This document shows positions 61,463 through 64,000 of a stretch of DNA of 64,000 nucleotides, one piece after another; position 1 is the first letter of the stretch; each line of letters starts with the position of its first letter. The position numbers and the translations under genes are program-made. Below the pieces are notes generated by a model. The model ran no database searches. It saw only the letters and a program-made list of their open reading frames with translations, and was not told where the DNA came from. Source of the DNA: JADLHS01 sp044225555 (GTDB lineage: Bacteria > Verrucomicrobiota > Verrucomicrobiia > Limisphaerales > JADLHS01); NCBI GenBank assembly GCA_044225555.1, contig JBGAIM010000018.1, forward strand, positions 1-64,000. Direction: 5' to 3'.

Positions 61463-62167
61463 CTAGCGCCGTCGGAACGTTATCCATCCAAGACTGCGCA
61501 AGCCCAGAAGCGCCGCGCTGCCGAGAGCGACGAGGCCGAGCGATGACGGCTCAGGAATTATCGCGAAGCTGAAATTCGGCCCGAAGTCTCCAAGCACGCC
61601 TGGCTGGAAATTGTCCGGAAAGACAAGGGTGGTTGAGCGAACCGATCGACGTCCGATAAAGTCAATCTGTGGGCTAACCGAAAGGGTAAATGTGGGATTG
61701 CTAGTTTCTCCAACTGTGAAATCGGTCGCGACTTGGACTCCACTGGAATTTGTGATGTAGCTATTTAGCACGCCGATGACGTAATTATTTCCGGCGGTGA
61801 GGGTCAGTGGATTGATACTGACATATCGGAATCCGTTCGCAAGCGGGGCCACCGTGCCAGAAGGGATAAGCGAGGAAGTGACTGGGTTTGATCGGTCAAT
61901 TACATTCCAGATTCCGATCGCGTGAGTCTCGAGCAACCCATCTCCAGGGACGCGACCAAGTGTCGAGTCTGGGCCGTCGTAAAGGCCCAAAGCCGTTACC
62001 TCAATGTTGGATCGTGGTGTGAACTCCCATCCAAATACTCCGGGACCCCAGCCACGGATCCAATAATAACTGGTATCGAAACTCACTGCGGATGTGTCCG
62101 CACGGGCTACGAGGCCAGCAATGAAGATAGCGACAGCGACGAGTCTATATTTGATCGTATTCTTCAT
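61463..62167 (-). CDS. PEP-CTERM protein with DUF4082-like domain
   Basis: A 234-residue protein with signal peptide (about 1-22, VAVAIFIAGLVARA). The middle part, 'FDTSYYWIRGWGPGVFGWEFTPRSNIEVTALGLYDG', resembles DUF4082/jelly-roll domains, with 'GFRYVSINPLTLTAGNNYVIGV' as its later strands. The C-terminus 'IPEPSSLGLVALGSAALLGLRSLGW' followed by a basic end is a PEP-CTERM sorting signal. It is the second PEP-CTERM gene here, both on the minus strand, and lies downstream of the lamin-tail-domain gene. Confidence 0.85.
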   Translation of the reverse strand: MKNTIKYRLVAVAIFIAGLVARADTSAVSFDTSYYWIRGWGPGVFGWEFTPRSNIEVTALGLYDGPDSTLGRVPGDGLLETHAIGIWNVIDRSNPVTSSLIPSGTVAPLANGFRYVSINPLTLTAGNNYVIGVLNSYITNSSGVQVATDFTVGETSNPTFTLSVSPQIDFIGRRSVRSTTLVFPDNFQPGVLGDFGPNFSFAIIPEPSSLGLVALGSAALLGLRSLGWITFRRR

Positions 62168-62265
62168 TATGTAAGTTCTAAGCGGCGGCGCGCTGAAATG
62201 CCAACTAGTGATGGGCGCAGTTTTTCTCAGCCAACCTATTTTCACAAACAAACCGTAGGTCGAAC

Positions 62266-62302
62266 CAAAATTGCTGTCGAGTGCCTAACGAGCACAATTT
62301 TG
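62266..62302 (-). terminator. weak hairpin after the lamin-tail-domain gene
   Basis: CAAAATTG and CAATTTTG flank a 21-base centre, just downstream of the lamin-tail gene on the minus strand. The stem is AT-rich with no clear U-tract, so it may be a weak terminator or an unrelated hairpin. Confidence 0.3.
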
Positions 62303-62329
62303 AATACACATGCCTATAGCACGCCTTGG

Positions 62330-64000
62330 TTACGGAGACGCCGGGGTTACGACTCTATAGAATCTTGCCGCGGCCTTGGTCTGGGGATCAATCACGTAAA
62401 CAGTTTGTGCTGCGCTTTGCGTTGGGATGTCGGCGAGCTTGGTCCAGGTCGGATTGGTCAGTGATGACGCGTAGAGCACGGAGTAGGTGCGACTGGCCAG
62501 GGCTTGAAACGAGAGGGTGACATTGCCACTCACGACAATTCCGGCCAGCTTCAAATTGCTGTTTGAGTCCAGGTGATCGGTGCCGGCGAGATATTCCTGC
62601 AAGTTGGTCATGCCATCGTGGTCCGGATCGTAGCCGGCATCGAGCGGATTGTTGCGATCCAATCCCATCTGGTCTTCCGCCGAATCGGGAATGCCATCGC
62701 CGTCGGTGTCTGGTGACGAGAGCGGTTCGTTGCCGTAGAGGTTGACGGCGAGACGTTGGAGCGACAAACCGCCGCCATCCGCCGCGCCACCGGGCCACGG
62801 GGTGTGGTCGGTGTAATTCACGCGGTCGGCTAGAACGTAGGGGACGAAACCGGCGTCAGGGCTTGGCGGTTGTTGCGGCGTGTCGGGACGATACAGTTCC
62901 ACGGTGTCCGCATCATTATCAAGCGAGCCGGCGAACGGGCCATAAAGCGGGATGGTGTTGCTGATGCCGTAGCGCGCGCGGAAAGCGTCAAGCGTCGCCG
63001 TATTGGTCGGATTGAAATCCACGACAAGCAGAGACGCGCCAGCCGCCAGGCTCACGCTCGCCGGGAAGGTGAAGTCAATTCCGCCGCCCAGCTTCCAGTG
63101 ATTCGTGGGATAGGCGGGATTGTAGAGTGGGACGTTGGTGCTGGCGTTGTTGCGCAGTTCGATGAATTCATCGCTGCCATTCGTGCCACCCGGCGGGTGA
63201 TACAGGATTTCGTTGATGACCACCGGGCCAACCACCGGCACGGCGTTGGCCAGACCGGTGCCGGTGCGGAACTGTGCGAGCGTAGCCGGGTTGTCGGCGC
63301 CAAATGAGCGCTGGGTCAACGGCCAGAAATCCACACCCTGGCTGGTGGGCACGCGACCAAAGGCGACGCCATTGAACGCGGCGCCAAATTCCACGGTGGC
63401 ACGTTCACCGGTTTCGATGGCACTGGCGGTGGCGGTGAGCCAGATTTGGTCGCCGTGGGCGGAGTTCAAAGTGAAGGCGTTGGTGTTGCCATTGTTGAAC
63501 TGGTATTCGTAGATCACCGTGTAGCCGCCGGCCGGGACCGGCGCGGTGTTGGTAATTTGATAACGGCGCAGGTTCTCCTTGGTGTTGCTGAGATACCAGC
63601 CGTTGATGCTCACCGGGGAGGCGGTGGGGTTGTAAAGTTCGATGGCGTCCTCCAGCGGCGGATCGGTGTGAGTGAGCGCCTCGTTGAGGACGAGGCTTTG
63701 GAGCAAACGGTAATTGCTGTCGCCCGGCGTGGCGGTGCCGGGGAAGGGGAGGATGTTGGTCGCACCATCGAGCAATCGTCCGCTGGACACGCCGTTGCTC
63801 TGGACGCCGAAGCCGAGCGTATCAATCAACGAGAAATTCGTGCCATTGACCACGTTGTAGAGCAGCAGCGAATCGCCCTGACCCTCCAGGCCGAAGTTGA
63901 CATGATCGCGGCCATGACCGGCGTTGGCATCGGCGATCCATTTCACAAAACCATTCGGGCCAATGAAACTCAACGGTGCCGGGCGGAACAGGCCGCGTCC
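62330..64000 (-). CDS. lamin-tail-domain secreted/surface protein, 5' end outside the window
   Basis: At least 556 residues are visible and the frame is open to the right edge, reading into residues GRGLFRPAP before 'LSFIGPNGFVKWIADANAGHGRDHVNFGLEGQGDSLLLYN'. Two or three lamin-tail-type beta-sandwich domains are seen ('LVLNEALTHTDPPLEDAIELYNPTASPVSINGWYLSN', 'VVINEILYHPPGGTNGSDEFIELRNNAS'). Then comes a Ca2+-binding TSP3-like loop ('DTDGDGIPDSAEDQMGLDRNNPLDAGYDPDHDGMTNLQEYLAGTD') and a C-terminal beta domain. Such proteins are large exported verrucomicrobial proteins. The start and any signal lie beyond 64000. Confidence 0.88.
   Translation of the reverse strand, partial: GRGLFRPAPLSFIGPNGFVKWIADANAGHGRDHVNFGLEGQGDSLLLYNVVNGTNFSLIDTLGFGVQSNGVSSGRLLDGATNILPFPGTATPGDSNYRLLQSLVLNEALTHTDPPLEDAIELYNPTASPVSINGWYLSNTKENLRRYQITNTAPVPAGGYTVIYEYQFNNGNTNAFTLNSAHGDQIWLTATASAIETGERATVEFGAAFNGVAFGRVPTSQGVDFWPLTQRSFGADNPATLAQFRTGTGLANAVPVVGPVVINEILYHPPGGTNGSDEFIELRNNASTNVPLYNPAYPTNHWKLGGGIDFTFPASVSLAAGASLLVVDFNPTNTATLDAFRARYGISNTIPLYGPFAGSLDNDADTVELYRPDTPQQPPSPDAGFVPYVLADRVNYTDHTPWPGGAADGGGLSLQRLAVNLYGNEPLSSPDTDGDGIPDSAEDQMGLDRNNPLDAGYDPDHDGMTNLQEYLAGTDHLDSNSNLKLAGIVVSGNVTLSFQALASRTYSVLYASSLTNPTWTKLADIPTQSAAQTVYVIDPQTKAAARFYRVVTPASP

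Overview
The window reads as a chromosome segment of a GC-rich Gram-negative bacterium of the PVC superphylum, most likely a Verrucomicrobiota member near Pedosphaera/Limisphaerales. The evidence is a PVC-type membrane-bound-dehydrogenase/cytochrome c protein with a DUF1080 tail, PEP-CTERM proteins, lamin-tail-domain surface proteins, a GbsR/MarR-DCC-TIGR01777 cluster, Tat-exported redox proteins, and heptamer-based intergenic hairpins. This is inference from gene content; no 16S, tRNA or other placing marker is present. No insertion sequence, integrase, CRISPR array, tRNA or rRNA was seen.

Layout. 1-3.7 kb (minus): a periplasmic redox operon with a PQQ-type beta-propeller, a Cys-rich Tat miniprotein, a Tat NHL propeller, a Tat polyferredoxin, and the start of another membrane protein leaving the window. 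3.8-7.8 kb (minus): two S9 serine peptidases. 8.1-11.8 kb (plus): a hybrid histidine kinase (REC-HisKA-HATPase-REC-REC-HPt) and a partner REC-HPt-REC regulator. 11.8-15.1 kb: HIT, PhoH, YbeY, DUF502 and RecO as a compact operon. 15.3-20.0 kb: a Gld-type ABC exporter set (ATPase, permease, GldG-like, DUF4340). 20.1-24.1 kb: a large PVC cytochrome gene broken by an apparent internal deletion. 24.2-29.0 kb: a discoidin-like protein, a CPA2 antiporter, thioredoxin reductase, an aldose-epimerase-like mutarotase and a CII-like regulator.

29.1-35.3 kb: squalene-hopene cyclase, a HEAT-repeat protein, PyrD, then rpsP-khpA-trmD-rplS with no rimM, closed by a strong intrinsic terminator. 35.4-39.8 kb: pyruvate dehydrogenase E1 alpha, E1 beta and E2, a thioredoxin-like [2Fe-2S] protein and an FHA/zinc protein. 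39.8-42.8 kb (minus): a GbsR-type regulator with a perfect 16-bp palindrome just upstream of its start, a DCC protein, a 52-residue coupled miniprotein and two nucleoside-sugar-epimerase-like proteins. 43-48.2 kb (plus): citramalate synthase, ValS and a SUKH-domain protein.

48.3-53.6 kb (minus) is the most unusual locus. A 409-residue protein and a 1374-residue protein form a two-gene unit sharing helical modules and Pro-rich linkers. The larger one has motifs resembling the PI3K/PI4K kinase superfamily near its C-terminus. A SUKH (immunity-superfamily) gene points toward it, and a perfect 14-bp palindrome lies upstream. 53.8-60.1 kb: a DUF2330-like protein, an exported transglutaminase, ComEC and Rex. 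60.1-64 kb: two PEP-CTERM proteins, a small conserved protein, and a lamin-tail-domain surface protein truncated by the window end.

Functionally the window mixes housekeeping (translation, tRNA modification, pyrimidine and isoleucine precursor synthesis, redox sensing) with envelope and surface functions (hopanoids, PEP-CTERM, exported peptidases and propellers). One accessory unit, the PI-kinase-like pair, has no function I can assign.
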